Shown: piece after piece, positions 14,094 through 22,968 of the stretch
Position numbering within the stretch: position 1 is the stretch's first letter
Layout of the letters: the number at the start of each line of letters is the position of its first letter
Assembly: GCF_900635955.1 (NCBI RefSeq)
Contig: NZ_LR134201.1
Span: forward strand, 2,976,001 to 3,040,000
Source: Cedecea lapagei
GTDB taxonomy: Bacteria; Pseudomonadota; Gammaproteobacteria; Enterobacterales; Enterobacteriaceae
DNA: 64,000 nucleotides
Reading direction: 5' to 3'
Notes under the pieces: model-generated
Told to the model about the DNA's origin: nothing
Seen by the model: only the letters and a program-made list of their open reading frames with translations
Databases searched by the model: none
Made by a program: the position numbers and the translations under genes

Positions 14094-14837
14094 GTGAGAC
14101 AGAAAAAGAGTGTGAAGATGACAACCGCGTTTTATCTCGCCGCGCTGCCATTGTCATTTTTCTCAGAAATGGCAATGGCCAATATGAGCGTGTATCCGAT
14201 GGAACTTAACGTGGACAGTTCCGGTACGGCGCAAATAAAAGTGGCATCTAAAACAGATGATATTCAATTCATTCGGGTGAGGCAAAAGAAAATTCTTAAT
14301 CCTGGAACACCTGAAGAAAAAGAAATTGATGTGGCTTCCTGGAAGGAAGGAGGCGTAGTCGTCACGCCCGAAAAATTCGCCCTATCTGCTGGCGCAATGC
14401 GCGTGGTTCGGCTCGTATCCCTTATGCCGCCGGCAAAGGAGACCACCTGGCGTGTTTATTTTGAGAGCGTAAAACAACCTGACAGCATAATTCCAGGCCA
14501 TTCAGAAGAATCCGGAGCGACTGCAAAATTAGGAGTCAACGTAATTTGGGGGGCGCTCGTGCATCTCGCTCCAGAAAAAAGCGTAGTTTCACTCTCTCTC
14601 GATCCCGAACGCGGGACACTAAAAAACAGCGGCACGTTACGTGTGCCGCTCAGGGAGATAGGTATTTGTCACACAGATGTATTGTGTAAATGGGTGAAAG
14701 AAGACGCCACAATTTACCCGGATACCGAACGAAAATTGAAAACACTTACAGAGAATCAAGATAAAAAATATAAATTTCGCTACTTCAACTGGGTAAAAAA
14801 AACCATTGAAGAAGCGAACTTACCCGTCGTGAAATAA
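14094..14837 (+). CDS. CS1-type fimbrial periplasmic chaperone (CooB/CfaA/CblB family)
   Basis: From GTG at 14094 (AGGCGGA upstream) the protein is 247 residues with signal peptide MTTAFYLAALPLSFFSEMAMA. The mature part begins MSVYPMELNVDSSGTAQIKV, followed by QFIRVRQKKILNPGTPEE and RVVRLVSLMPPAKETTWRVY, the immunoglobulin-like chaperone fold in its alternate (class 5/alpha) version. It would cap and escort pilin subunits to the usher. It is the first gene of a four-gene operon in the order chaperone, pilin, usher, adhesin, as for CS1, CFA/I and cable pili. The upstream in-frame GTG at 14064 lacks a ribosome site. Confidence 0.85.
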   Translation: MRQKKSVKMTTAFYLAALPLSFFSEMAMANMSVYPMELNVDSSGTAQIKVASKTDDIQFIRVRQKKILNPGTPEEKEIDVASWKEGGVVVTPEKFALSAGAMRVVRLVSLMPPAKETTWRVYFESVKQPDSIIPGHSEESGATAKLGVNVIWGALVHLAPEKSVVSLSLDPERGTLKNSGTLRVPLREIGICHTDVLCKWVKEDATIYPDTERKLKTLTENQDKKYKFRYFNWVKKTIEEANLPVVK

Positions 14838-14910
14838 CACGACACCACTGAAAAAATATAAATTATTTTTTCAAGAGCCATGCCTTTTATTTTTAAATAT
14901 GGAGATATCA

Positions 14911-15426
14911 ATGCGTAAATATATTAATCCCCTGATGATTGCTGCCGCGATGGCCACATCTGTTAACGTACTGGCGGTTCAAAAAGATATTACCGTCAAC
15001 GCCAGCGTCGATCCAGAACTGGATATAACTCAGGCCGATAATACGCCTTTACCAGCCAGTATCGATATGCAGTACCTGCCTGGTCGTGGTCTGGAAAGCT
15101 ACCGCGTGAATACCAAAATCTGGTCGAACTCCGCTGCCAGCAACGTTAAAGCACGCCTGGTTAGCGCAGCAAAGTTGAGCAACAGCGAGGGTGCTGAATC
15201 CGTACCGCTGACCGTGAGGCTGGGTGATAAAACCCTGACCACCGCAGATGTCGAATTTACCGGAACCGAACTGTTTCCGGGCAACATTGAAAATGGTTCT
15301 GCGGTACTGCCAATGACCATTTCCCAGACCACAAAAGGCGCTCTAAAAACCGGTCAGTACAGCGGCGTTGTCAGCCTGATGCTGACTCAGGCCACCACCA
15401 CTCCGGATCCAGAGTCAGGTAAGTAA
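14911..15426 (+). CDS. CS1/CFA-I-type major fimbrial subunit
   Basis: ATG at 14911 (GGAGA 5 bases upstream) gives 171 residues with signal peptide MRKYINPLMIAAAMATSVNV-LA. The mature N-terminus VQKDITVNASVDPELDITQA is the diagnostic donor-strand sequence of the CooA/CfaB/CblA pilins. LPASIDMQYLPGRGLESYRV and the C-terminal TGQYSGVVSLMLTQ also match. The usual proline-glycine-tyrosine end is replaced by a short polar tail TTTPDPESGK. It polymerises into the fimbrial shaft. The strong hairpin behind it fits a subunit needed in large excess over the usher and adhesin. Confidence 0.92.
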   Translation: MRKYINPLMIAAAMATSVNVLAVQKDITVNASVDPELDITQADNTPLPASIDMQYLPGRGLESYRVNTKIWSNSAASNVKARLVSAAKLSNSEGAESVPLTVRLGDKTLTTADVEFTGTELFPGNIENGSAVLPMTISQTTKGALKTGQYSGVVSLMLTQATTTPDPESGK

Positions 15427-15446
15427 CACCACAACATCTTAAGGAT

Positions 15447-15478
15447 TAACGTCAGAGGGGATTTACCCTCTGACGTTA
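15447..15478 (+). promoter_or_regulatory. Intercistronic hairpin after the pilin gene
   Basis: A perfect 13-base stem (TAACGTCAGAGGG/CCCTCTGACGTTA) with a 6-base loop and no T-tract. It lies between the pilin and usher genes and probably stabilises the pilin mRNA 3' end and limits read-through, setting subunit stoichiometry. Confidence 0.75.
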
Positions 15479-15499
15479 GGATGATATCGAGGCTTGTTC

Positions 15500-18217
15500 A
15501 TGGTGCTTCACAGAAATACTCTCCTCTTTGCTGCTTTGTTGCCTGCATCCATCCAACTCGCCTGTGCTGCGATAACCGTTCCTGCAGGTTTTGAAGACCT
15601 CGCGAAAACGCAGCGCCTGTGGACAGAAGTCAGCCTGTACGGCGAATCACTTGGCCTTTTTGAAACGGATGTCAATCTTGAAACAGTGAGCTTTGTCACG
15701 CCGGAAAATGTGGTCGCAGCCATTAGACGCCAGTTTAATGACGACCCCGCCCTAATAGTCACTGTCTCTGCCGCACTGGCCGTCCCGCTTGCCCGTAACG
15801 GCAACCTGGCTTGCAGCAGCAACAACTCAGCGCCGGGATGCGACTATATCGACACCCAGCGCGCGGCCATAATTTATGACGAAAACACTGCCCGTATCAG
15901 CCTGTTTTTGGACAAAAAATTCCTGCCAAAACCGGCCACGGAAAACCAATGGTATCAGCCCGCACTGGGCACTGAAAATGCGCTAATTCATCAGCAAAAT
16001 ATCAACTTTGTTGCCGACCGCGATTACCAGTCGGCAACCGTTCAGGGCAATGGCGCCCTGGCTATCACTGAGAACGGCTATCTCAACCTCGACTGGACCT
16101 GGCTTGGGCAACGTTCAAAGCACCAGCAACAACAAGCGATAACCGCTAACAATGCCTGGTTCCGCCAGGACTTATGGCGACAATATTATGTCCAACTGGG
16201 AGAGATGGATACTCGCGATCTGTTCAGCAACGCCGGAGGAAATATTAATCTCAGCCAGCTTCCGTTGGGTAAAATACGCGGGCTTCGTACGGGCTCAACA
16301 AGAGCATGGATAAACCCGGTTCAAGAGTCCAGAGCCACCCCTGTTACCGTGCTGCTTTCTCATGATGCCCGCATTGACGCGCGCCGGGGCAATCAGCTGC
16401 TGGCCAGTTTTTACCTGAATGCCGGGGCGCAGAACCTGGATACGCGCTCTTTCCCGGACGGAAGCTATACCGTGACGCTATCGGTCTATGAAAATAACCG
16501 GCTGACACGCACCGAGCAGGTGCCGTTTACCCGAACGGGCATTACGCCATTTGACCGCGTCGAATGGTTTCTGCAAGCGGGTGAAACGGATAATAACGAT
16601 TCAGGCGAACAACGCAAGGCGGTTGCTCAGGTGGGTATGCGCCTGCCCGTCACCCAGACGCTGGCGCTGACCAGCGGTGCTACGATAAAAAAAAACCAGC
16701 GTTTCCTGGAAAATGCGCTCGACTGGAGTCGGGGATTCAACACGGGCCCGATCGACGGCGTACTGAGTACCCGGTTTAGCTACCTTTACGGCAGCGAAGG
16801 CCAACGCGGCAATATTCAGCAAATAAGCTACAACGACGGTTTTTCCACGAGCTTCTATCGCAACGCGTTATCAGCAGACAACTGCAATACCCGCAATGCG
16901 GGATTCGACGCGGTGAATGGCTGTTATCATAGTCTCTCGGTGATGTTCTCTGTCCCCATTGGCAGCTGGTACGCAAGCCTTGGGTATTCGGACAACCGCA
17001 ACGAAGGACGTTACGTCTCTCGCCGGGAGCTACCGGACCATGACGAGCGCTACAGCGCCGGTTTGCCCTGGGAATCTGTCTATATGACCCGCTCACGTAC
17101 ACGAGCCTGGCAGGGTGGCCTGAGCAATGCTTTCGGCGCTCGAGGTATGAACATCAACAACAGCATTAACCTGTTCATGCGGCAGGATGATTCACGTGAA
17201 GGCAAGGATAAAGGCGGCTATCTGAGCGTGAGCATTTCACTTGCCCATCACCGTCAGGGCAATGCTTCAAGCTATACCTCTCTTGGCGCGAGCTGGCAGC
17301 GCCAGCAGCGTGAAAAAAATCAGCTGAGCTATAACGTAGCGCACAACTGGTATGCCGATGCACGCGGCGAGAATGAGTATGGCCTGAGCGCATCAGGTAT
17401 TAACAGTGATTCGCTGAATACTTCGATTTATACGCGACAGGGCGGACGATATGGTAATGGGAGCCTTACGGTAAGCGATACCTGGGATCGACAAGTTCGA
17501 CAGCACACCCTGAGCAGCAGCGGCAATTACAGCTCAACCGCTGCGCTATCGCGCTCGGGGCTGTGGCTGGGCCGCTGGAGTGATGGTCGTCCTGCGTCTG
17601 CGGTCGCCGTGCAGGTTGCCACGCCTGAAAATTCCCAAGGTGGTCATGTCACCGTGTCGCTGGATAACGGCGGCAGCGCGGACATTCCGGCAAATAGCCG
17701 CGCCCTATTCGCGGTGCCTGGCTATCAGCAAACCACGCTGACGGTTAACGAATCGCTAAATATTTCCCAAGGCGTCAGCAGTGAAATTACGCAGGGATCG
17801 GGCAGCAGAACGCTGTTTATGGTGCCGGGCAAAATGCTGCATCGGGACATTCAAACTACCGCCAGCTACACCTGGCTCGGCCAGCTAACCGATGAGCGTC
17901 ATTCACCGTTTATCGGCGGAATGCCGCTGAACGTGAACGGCTGGAGCGATCTTGGTAACGGCGGGTTCAGCGCCCACAGCAATGCCTTGTTGCATAACCT
18001 TTATCTGGTACGTCAGCAGCAATTTTATCGATGCGAACTGGACGTGAAGAGTATACGCGATGTGGTGCATTACGTCGGTTCAATCCCTTGTCGGGAACTC
18101 ACCTTCTCTGCCCTTCCGCAGTCCGTCCAGCAGCATGCACGACTGATACTCGCAGGACGTTCGGAGCCAGCGGGTCTGACAGTAATGAATGCTGAAAACC
18201 TCGCGAAAGGAAAATAA
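15500..18217 (+). CDS. CS1-type outer membrane usher (CooC/CfaC/CblC family)
   Basis: The 905-residue protein (ATG 15500, GAGG 8 bases upstream; the in-frame TTG at 15494 is less likely) has signal peptide NTLLFAALLPASIQLACA and mature start AITVPAGFEDLAKTQRLWTE. Its length and internal features (LRGLRTGSTRAW-like segment before a plug-like domain, FDRVEWFLQAGE, a long beta-barrel region with alternating residues, cysteine pair near the C-terminus in YRCELDVKS/SIPCREL) match alternate ushers of the alpha-fimbrial class. It forms the pore through which the pilus is assembled. The end overlaps the adhesin's ribosome site. Confidence 0.92.
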   Translation: MVLHRNTLLFAALLPASIQLACAAITVPAGFEDLAKTQRLWTEVSLYGESLGLFETDVNLETVSFVTPENVVAAIRRQFNDDPALIVTVSAALAVPLARNGNLACSSNNSAPGCDYIDTQRAAIIYDENTARISLFLDKKFLPKPATENQWYQPALGTENALIHQQNINFVADRDYQSATVQGNGALAITENGYLNLDWTWLGQRSKHQQQQAITANNAWFRQDLWRQYYVQLGEMDTRDLFSNAGGNINLSQLPLGKIRGLRTGSTRAWINPVQESRATPVTVLLSHDARIDARRGNQLLASFYLNAGAQNLDTRSFPDGSYTVTLSVYENNRLTRTEQVPFTRTGITPFDRVEWFLQAGETDNNDSGEQRKAVAQVGMRLPVTQTLALTSGATIKKNQRFLENALDWSRGFNTGPIDGVLSTRFSYLYGSEGQRGNIQQISYNDGFSTSFYRNALSADNCNTRNAGFDAVNGCYHSLSVMFSVPIGSWYASLGYSDNRNEGRYVSRRELPDHDERYSAGLPWESVYMTRSRTRAWQGGLSNAFGARGMNINNSINLFMRQDDSREGKDKGGYLSVSISLAHHRQGNASSYTSLGASWQRQQREKNQLSYNVAHNWYADARGENEYGLSASGINSDSLNTSIYTRQGGRYGNGSLTVSDTWDRQVRQHTLSSSGNYSSTAALSRSGLWLGRWSDGRPASAVAVQVATPENSQGGHVTVSLDNGGSADIPANSRALFAVPGYQQTTLTVNESLNISQGVSSEITQGSGSRTLFMVPGKMLHRDIQTTASYTWLGQLTDERHSPFIGGMPLNVNGWSDLGNGGFSAHSNALLHNLYLVRQQQFYRCELDVKSIRDVVHYVGSIPCRELTFSALPQSVQQHARLILAGRSEPAGLTVMNAENLAKGK

Positions 18218-18218
18218 T

Positions 18219-19382
18219 GTGAATAAATCCATCCTTATTTTACTGTTCTTAACCATGGGCCTGTGTGCAGGCCATACTCTGGCGGGCGCCCCTGCCGGAA
18301 GAAACACTAGCGTAGGGATTAGCTACGACCGCGCGATGCCCCCTGCACGCTTTGACATCTGGTTTCATGAGTCGGGCGGCTACGATAGCGCCGATCCACA
18401 AAAGTGGGGGCGAAATACCCTGACCTGTTTGTCTCGCACCGACTCCACCTACGGTGCCTGCATGGATGCCCCGGTCTGGCTAAGCCCGCCACCGCCTCAT
18501 TCCATCCCGCTACGATTCACACATATGCTCAGTAAAAAAACTGTGGATATCAATGTGTACGGCGAAAAACACATGTTTTTAAAAGATAATAACTTTCTCT
18601 ATGCCAGCTATGGCACGGTCGGTTCAAGCACTGCTTCGGATTGGAGCAGAGAACCCTATTTCGATTTTTATATCGTAAAAAGCGAACTGGCTAAACTCAC
18701 CACGGCGGGTATCTGGACCGCCACGCTTAAGCAAAACCTACGTCAGTGGGGAGGTGGCCCCTGCGGCGGGAATGGGAATGGAAATGATTTGAATATCGGC
18801 TGCCCGTCATTTGGCACCCTCGCCAACTGGCAGGCAAATATTCGTATAGAGGTAGTCGATCCGGGCAATCAGCAGATTTATCTACCGGCATTCCCGCACT
18901 CAACGCCTATTGTTAACCTCAACCTGACCAACTTCCCGGGACGGCCCGGCGGGAGTGAGATCAAAGGGAAAAACACCGTGGATATGTGCCTGTTTGACGG
19001 CAATAACAACACCAGCACGCGCGCGTTCCTCCGCTTTGAAGACGATGGGCTTGCCGCTACCGGACGAACCGAAGGCGCATTCTCAATCCGACGGCGTGGC
19101 GGAAGCCAGACCGATGCACGAGATCGTCTTGATTATCAGATTTCTGTGACCAATCCAATCACAGGCGCAACGGAGAACGTCGCGAACGGCAAAACGCTGG
19201 TATGGCAGGGTGCGAACGATCCGCAGTATCTGCGCCAGGTTGTACTGCCCGGCACTCGTGAAAACGTGCTATGCATTCCCGCGCCCATCATCCTGAACAC
19301 GCCTGCTTTTGCCAGTAGCAGCAAAAATGCAGGGGATTACACCGGCACACTTCGCGTTATTTATACCCCCAGTACGTTATGA
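18219..19382 (+). CDS. CS1-type tip adhesin / minor subunit (CooD/CfaE/CblD family)
   Basis: GTG at 18219, 7 bases after AAAGGA and one base after the usher stop, gives 387 residues with signal peptide NKSILILLFLTMGLCAGHTLA. The N-terminal half contains cysteine-bounded segments (TLTCLSRTDSTYGACMDAPVW, GGPCGGNGNGNDLNIGCPSF) as in the CfaE adhesin domain. The C-terminal half ends in a pilin-like domain with DMCLFDGNN and the final strand YTGTLRVIYTPS. It would sit at the pilus tip, initiate assembly and bind a host or plant receptor. The Gly/Asn-rich GGGPCGGNGNGND loop is unusual and may shape receptor specificity. Confidence 0.88.
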   Translation: MNKSILILLFLTMGLCAGHTLAGAPAGRNTSVGISYDRAMPPARFDIWFHESGGYDSADPQKWGRNTLTCLSRTDSTYGACMDAPVWLSPPPPHSIPLRFTHMLSKKTVDINVYGEKHMFLKDNNFLYASYGTVGSSTASDWSREPYFDFYIVKSELAKLTTAGIWTATLKQNLRQWGGGPCGGNGNGNDLNIGCPSFGTLANWQANIRIEVVDPGNQQIYLPAFPHSTPIVNLNLTNFPGRPGGSEIKGKNTVDMCLFDGNNNTSTRAFLRFEDDGLAATGRTEGAFSIRRRGGSQTDARDRLDYQISVTNPITGATENVANGKTLVWQGANDPQYLRQVVLPGTRENVLCIPAPIILNTPAFASSSKNAGDYTGTLRVIYTPSTL

Positions 19383-19392
19383 CGAGGCCACT

Positions 19393-19944
19393 GTGAGTTA
19401 CGCTATTCTCGATAATAACCGCTTTTATGCCGAAGGATTGTGCTATGCCCTGCTGCAACGAAGCGCCAACGCCAGGGTACAAAGCGATGCAGTCCGCTGG
19501 CTGCCCATGCTGCTTTGCCATCGGGTCCTCGTTATCCGCTGTCGTTTTTCCCTCACGGCACCGCATCACGTACTGATTGATATTTTACTCAGGCTTGAGG
19601 CCGCGCGCTGGCAGGGCAGCCTTTATTTAATCTGTAATGAAAAAGGCTGGGCGCTGGCAGCGCATCTGCGTGATCGTTTTTCTTCGTTAACGATTTATAT
19701 TACCGACGACAGAATGGCCGTGACAGAGGCCGCCAGGCTGCTGACCAAAGACCCACGCCGCTTACGCAGGCCTGAATGTAGCCTGACTGAGATAGAATTC
19801 CGCGTGCTTGATCTTATGCTCACGGGGAGACCGGTACGCCATATTGCCAGAGTGATGCACATATCGGAAAAGCGTGTCTCGACACACAAATGCAGCGCAC
19901 TAAAGAAGCTGAATGTCGACAATTTACTGCAGTTACTTCTTTAG
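19393..19944 (+). CDS. LuxR/FixJ-type HTH regulator at the end of the fimbrial operon
   Basis: GTG at 19393 (GAGG 5 bases upstream) gives 183 residues. The C-terminal 60 residues are a LuxR-type helix-turn-helix: LTEIEFRVLDLMLTGRPVRH followed by IARVMHISEKRVSTHKCSAL. The N-terminal part (SYAILDNNRFYAEGLCYALL) looks like a degenerate receiver domain without the usual phosphorylation aspartates. It begins 10 bases after the adhesin stop, so it is probably co-transcribed and gives feedback control of the fimbriae or of motility. An ATG at 19309 inside the adhesin gene is a less likely start. Confidence 0.75.
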   Translation: MSYAILDNNRFYAEGLCYALLQRSANARVQSDAVRWLPMLLCHRVLVIRCRFSLTAPHHVLIDILLRLEAARWQGSLYLICNEKGWALAAHLRDRFSSLTIYITDDRMAVTEAARLLTKDPRRLRRPECSLTEIEFRVLDLMLTGRPVRHIARVMHISEKRVSTHKCSALKKLNVDNLLQLLL

Positions 19945-20010
19945 CAGGTGGTTTATCAAGTTGGGGTTATTCGCTACACTGCTGACGAATTTTTTACGGC
20001 ACAGAAAATT

Positions 20011-20340
20011 ATGTTCATTTTTGCAGGCAAAGAAATCGAGACCGACAGTGAAGGCTATCTGAAAGATACCACGCTCTGGAGTGAGCCGCTGGCGGAGAAA
20101 ATAGCGGAAAATGAGGGCATAACGCTTTCCCCTGAACACTGGGAAGTGGTTCGCTTTGTGCGCGACTTTTACCTGGAGTTTAATACCTCCCCGGCCATTC
20201 GCATGCTGGTTAAGGCCATGGCGAACAAGTTCGGCGAAGAGAAAGGCAACAGCCGCTACCTTTATCGTCTGTTCCCCAAAGGCCCGGCCAAGCAGGCCAC
20301 AAAAATTGCAGGCCTGCCAAAACCGGTGAAGTGTATCTAG
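20011..20340 (+). CDS. tusE: TusE, sulfur relay protein for tRNA 2-thiouridine
   Basis: ATG at 20011 gives 109 residues, the E. coli length, starting MFIFAGKEIETDSEGYLKDT. TusE takes persulfide sulfur from TusBCD and passes it to MnmA for thiolation of wobble uridine in tRNA-Lys, -Glu and -Gln. The catalytic cysteine is the penultimate residue (PVKCI, C108). A longer frame from 19948 lacks a ribosome site. The stop overlaps the convergent yccX stop by 4 bases, as in E. coli. Confidence 0.95.
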   Translation: MFIFAGKEIETDSEGYLKDTTLWSEPLAEKIAENEGITLSPEHWEVVRFVRDFYLEFNTSPAIRMLVKAMANKFGEEKGNSRYLYRLFPKGPAKQATKIAGLPKPVKCI

Positions 20341-20624
20341 TAGCGAATACCAAAATTGACCCACTCGCGCTCGGGTTGATGCGGTTCAGTCAGAACTTTA
20401 TCAACCCGAGCGCTGCGTGGACCACCAGCTTTCAGCCAGGCCAGCAGTTTTTCAACCTGCCCGATCTCACCGCAGGCCACCACTTCAACGCTGCCATCAT
20501 CAAGGTTGCGCGCATAGCCGGTTAAGCCGAGCTTTTCTGCTTCACGCTGCGTGCTGTAACGAAAGCCCACGCCCTGCACCATGCCGTGCACCCAACATTT
20601 TACACACTGCTTGTCTGAGTTCAT
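20337..20624 (-). CDS. yccX: Acylphosphatase YccX
   Basis: The 95-residue enzyme hydrolyses acyl-phosphate bonds. The family signature GMVQGVGFRYST carries catalytic R22, and N40 follows in GYARNLDDGSVEV. The C-terminal FGIRY end is canonical. Cys7 and Cys10 near the N-terminus (CVKCWVHG) resemble the conserved cysteines of the E. coli enzyme. It converges on tusE. Confidence 0.93.
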   Translation of the reverse strand: MNSDKQCVKCWVHGMVQGVGFRYSTQREAEKLGLTGYARNLDDGSVEVVACGEIGQVEKLLAWLKAGGPRSARVDKVLTEPHQPEREWVNFGIRY

Positions 20625-20787
20625 CTTTGCCTCCCCCTGACGCTCAACTTGCTCTCAGTGTAACAAACCACACCGTTTTTTCTTTGCAGGCATCCCGCAC
20701 AGTGAGGCTTTTCACGCGAATAAATTGCAATTAGCTACCCTAACCCGGAAAATGGCGCCCATTTCTTAGCAAAGCAGCAAATAAATT

Positions 20788-21978
20788 ATGAGCGTACGTT
20801 TAGTGTTAGCCAAAGGGCGTGAGAAGTCGTTATTGCGCCGTCATCCATGGGTGTTCTCCGGCGCGGTCGCGCGTCTGGAAGGCAAAGCCAATCTCGGTGA
20901 AACGGTGGATGTGGTGGACAGCCAGGGCAAATGGCTCGCCCGCGCCGCCTTCTCCCCTGAATCACAGATCCGCGCCCGCGTCTGGACCTTCAATCAGGAC
21001 GAAAGCATTGATATCGCCTTCTTCACCCGCCGCCTGCAGCAGGCGCAGGAGTGGAGAGACTGGCTGGCTAAGCGTGACGGGCTGGACAGCTATCGCCTGA
21101 TTGCCGGTGAATCTGACGGTTTACCTGGCGTGACCATCGACCGGTTTGGCAACTTCCTGGTGCTGCAGCTGTTGTCCGCAGGCGCAGAGTACCAGCGTCC
21201 GGCGCTGGTTGCGGCTCTGCAGTCTCTCTATCCTGAGTGCTCTATCTACGATCGTTCAGATGTGACCGTGCGTAAGAAAGAAGGTATGGCAATGACTCAG
21301 GGGCCGGTGAGCGGTGAGCTACCTCCGGCCCTGCTGCCAATTGAAGAACACGGCATGAAGCTGCTGGTAGATATTCAGGGCGGGCATAAAACCGGCTATT
21401 ACCTCGACCAGCGCGACAGCCGTTTCGCAACCCGCCGTTACGTTGAGAATAAGCGCGTACTGAACTGCTTCTCCTACACCGGCGGTTTTGCCGTTTCTGC
21501 GCTGATGGGTAACTGCAGCCAGGTGGTAAGCGTGGATACCTCGCAGGACGCGCTGGATATTGCCAGACAAAACGTTGAGCTGAACAAACTTGACCTCAGC
21601 AAAGCCGAGTTCCTGCGTGACGACGTGTTTAAACTGCTGCGTAAATACCGCGATCGGGGCGAAAAGTTCGACGTCATCGTTATGGATCCGCCTAAGTTTG
21701 TTGAAAACAAAAACCAGCTGGCGGGTGCCTGCAGGGGTTACAAAGATATCAATATGTTAGCCATTCAGTTATTGAACCCCGGCGGCATTCTGATGACCTT
21801 CTCCTGCTCCGGGCTGATGACCACAGATTTATTCCAGAAAATCATCGCCGACGCCGCCGTAGATGCCGGACGTGATGTACAATTTATAGAGCAGTTCCGT
21901 CAGGCGGCCGATCACCCGGTGATCGCAACCTACCCGGAAGGGCTGTATCTGAAGGGGTTTGCCTGTCGAGTCATGTAG
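20788..21978 (+). CDS. rlmI: RlmI, 23S rRNA m5C1962 methyltransferase
   Basis: The 396-residue protein has an N-terminal PUA domain (VRLVLAKGREKSLLRRHPWV), a central EEHGMKLLVDIQGGHKTGYY segment, and a Rossmann methyltransferase fold with the SAM-binding motif LNCFSYTGGFAVSAL and the catalytic-loop motif D300-P-P-K303. It methylates C1962 of 23S rRNA in E. coli. Length equals the E. coli protein. It stands alone, with its own promoter region between it and yccX. Confidence 0.96.
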   Translation: MSVRLVLAKGREKSLLRRHPWVFSGAVARLEGKANLGETVDVVDSQGKWLARAAFSPESQIRARVWTFNQDESIDIAFFTRRLQQAQEWRDWLAKRDGLDSYRLIAGESDGLPGVTIDRFGNFLVLQLLSAGAEYQRPALVAALQSLYPECSIYDRSDVTVRKKEGMAMTQGPVSGELPPALLPIEEHGMKLLVDIQGGHKTGYYLDQRDSRFATRRYVENKRVLNCFSYTGGFAVSALMGNCSQVVSVDTSQDALDIARQNVELNKLDLSKAEFLRDDVFKLLRKYRDRGEKFDVIVMDPPKFVENKNQLAGACRGYKDINMLAIQLLNPGGILMTFSCSGLMTTDLFQKIIADAAVDAGRDVQFIEQFRQAADHPVIATYPEGLYLKGFACRVM

Positions 21979-22039
21979 CTTGAAAAGGGGAAAATTGCCC
22001 GCATATCACTATGCAGAGTAATATTTCCGGGAGGTGACT

Positions 22040-22357
22040 ATGATTGCCAGCAAATACGGTATTGGCCAGCAGGTTCGCCACTCTTTGCTGGGTTATCTGG
22101 GCGTAGTGGTCGACATTGACCCTGAGTATTCGCTCGATGAGCCACAGGAAGACGATCTGGCCGACAATAGCGCGCTTCGCGCCGCACCCTGGTATCATGT
22201 GGTGATGGAAGATGATGACGGCCAGGCGATCCATACCTATCTCGCCGAAGCCCAGCTCAGTTCTGAAGATGACGACGAGCACCCTGAACAGCCGTCAATG
22301 GATGAACTGGCTGCCTCGATACGCCAGCAGCTTCAGGCCCCACGCCTGCGTAACTGA
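22040..22357 (+). CDS. hspQ: HspQ, heat-shock protein / Lon adaptor
   Basis: ATG at 22040 (GGGAGG upstream) gives 105 residues, the E. coli length. Conserved blocks are MIASKYGIGQQVRHSLLGYL, ALRAAPWYHVVMEDDDG and HPEQPSMDELAA. HspQ binds hemimethylated DNA (as YccV), is heat-inducible and acts as a specificity-enhancing factor for Lon. A GTG two codons upstream (22034) lies in the ribosome site and is rejected. Confidence 0.95.
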   Translation: MIASKYGIGQQVRHSLLGYLGVVVDIDPEYSLDEPQEDDLADNSALRAAPWYHVVMEDDDGQAIHTYLAEAQLSSEDDDEHPEQPSMDELAASIRQQLQAPRLRN

Positions 22358-22386
22358 TAAAAAACCCCGCTTCTGCGGGGTTTTCC
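22358..22386. terminator. Bidirectional terminator between hspQ and yccU
   Basis: AAAACCCCGC and GCGGGGTTTT pair around TTCT, directly after the hspQ stop and 5 bases or fewer before the convergent yccU stop. Confidence 0.9.
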
Positions 22387-22800
22387 TTATTTAGCCAGCC
22401 CAAGCCGGGGAATTTCAATCGCCGGGCATTTATCCATAACGACGTTTAGCCCTGCATTCTGAGCCAGCACCGCGGCCTGCTCGTTAATCACGCCAAGCTG
22501 CAACCACAGCGTTTTCGCCCCAACCGCGATGGCCTCCTGCGCCACGCCCCACGCTGCCTCAGAGTTGCGGAATACATCAACCATATCAATTTTCTTCGGC
22601 ACATCCGCAAGCGTGGCGTAGCCCTGCTGCCCCAGCAGCGTTTTCCCCGCCACCTTCGGCGAGACGGGAATCACCTCATAGCCCTGTTTTAACAGATAAT
22701 CCATCACCCGATAGCTCGGACGATCGGGTTTGTCACTCGCCCCCACCAGCGCGATGGTACGAGTCGTTTTCAGGATATTTTCGATATCACTTTGTTTCAT
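22387..22800 (-). CDS. yccU: YccU, CoA-binding domain protein
   Basis: ATG at 22800, preceded by GGGGGGCGC, gives 137 residues matching E. coli YccU in length. The CoA-binding Rossmann-like fold is marked by TIALVGASDKPDRPSYRVM and the end VVMDKCPAIEIPRLGL. Function is not defined; the fold resembles the CoA-binding part of succinyl-CoA synthetases without catalytic domains. The frame extends to 22854, but that start lacks a ribosome site. Confidence 0.93.
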   Translation of the reverse strand: MKQSDIENILKTTRTIALVGASDKPDRPSYRVMDYLLKQGYEVIPVSPKVAGKTLLGQQGYATLADVPKKIDMVDVFRNSEAAWGVAQEAIAVGAKTLWLQLGVINEQAAVLAQNAGLNVVMDKCPAIEIPRLGLAK

Positions 22801-22968
22801 AGCGCCCCCCTGGATGTTGTTTGAAGTGTAAGTCAAAGCCAGCCGCCCGGCCATCTTTGCACCAGAAACTCAGGTGAGCAATTTCTTGAAATATGTCTAT
22901 ATGTTAATAGAAGATGTAAGGGCAAAGTTTTGAAACATCTGCCCAGCCTACTCATCAGGGAGAGTAAA

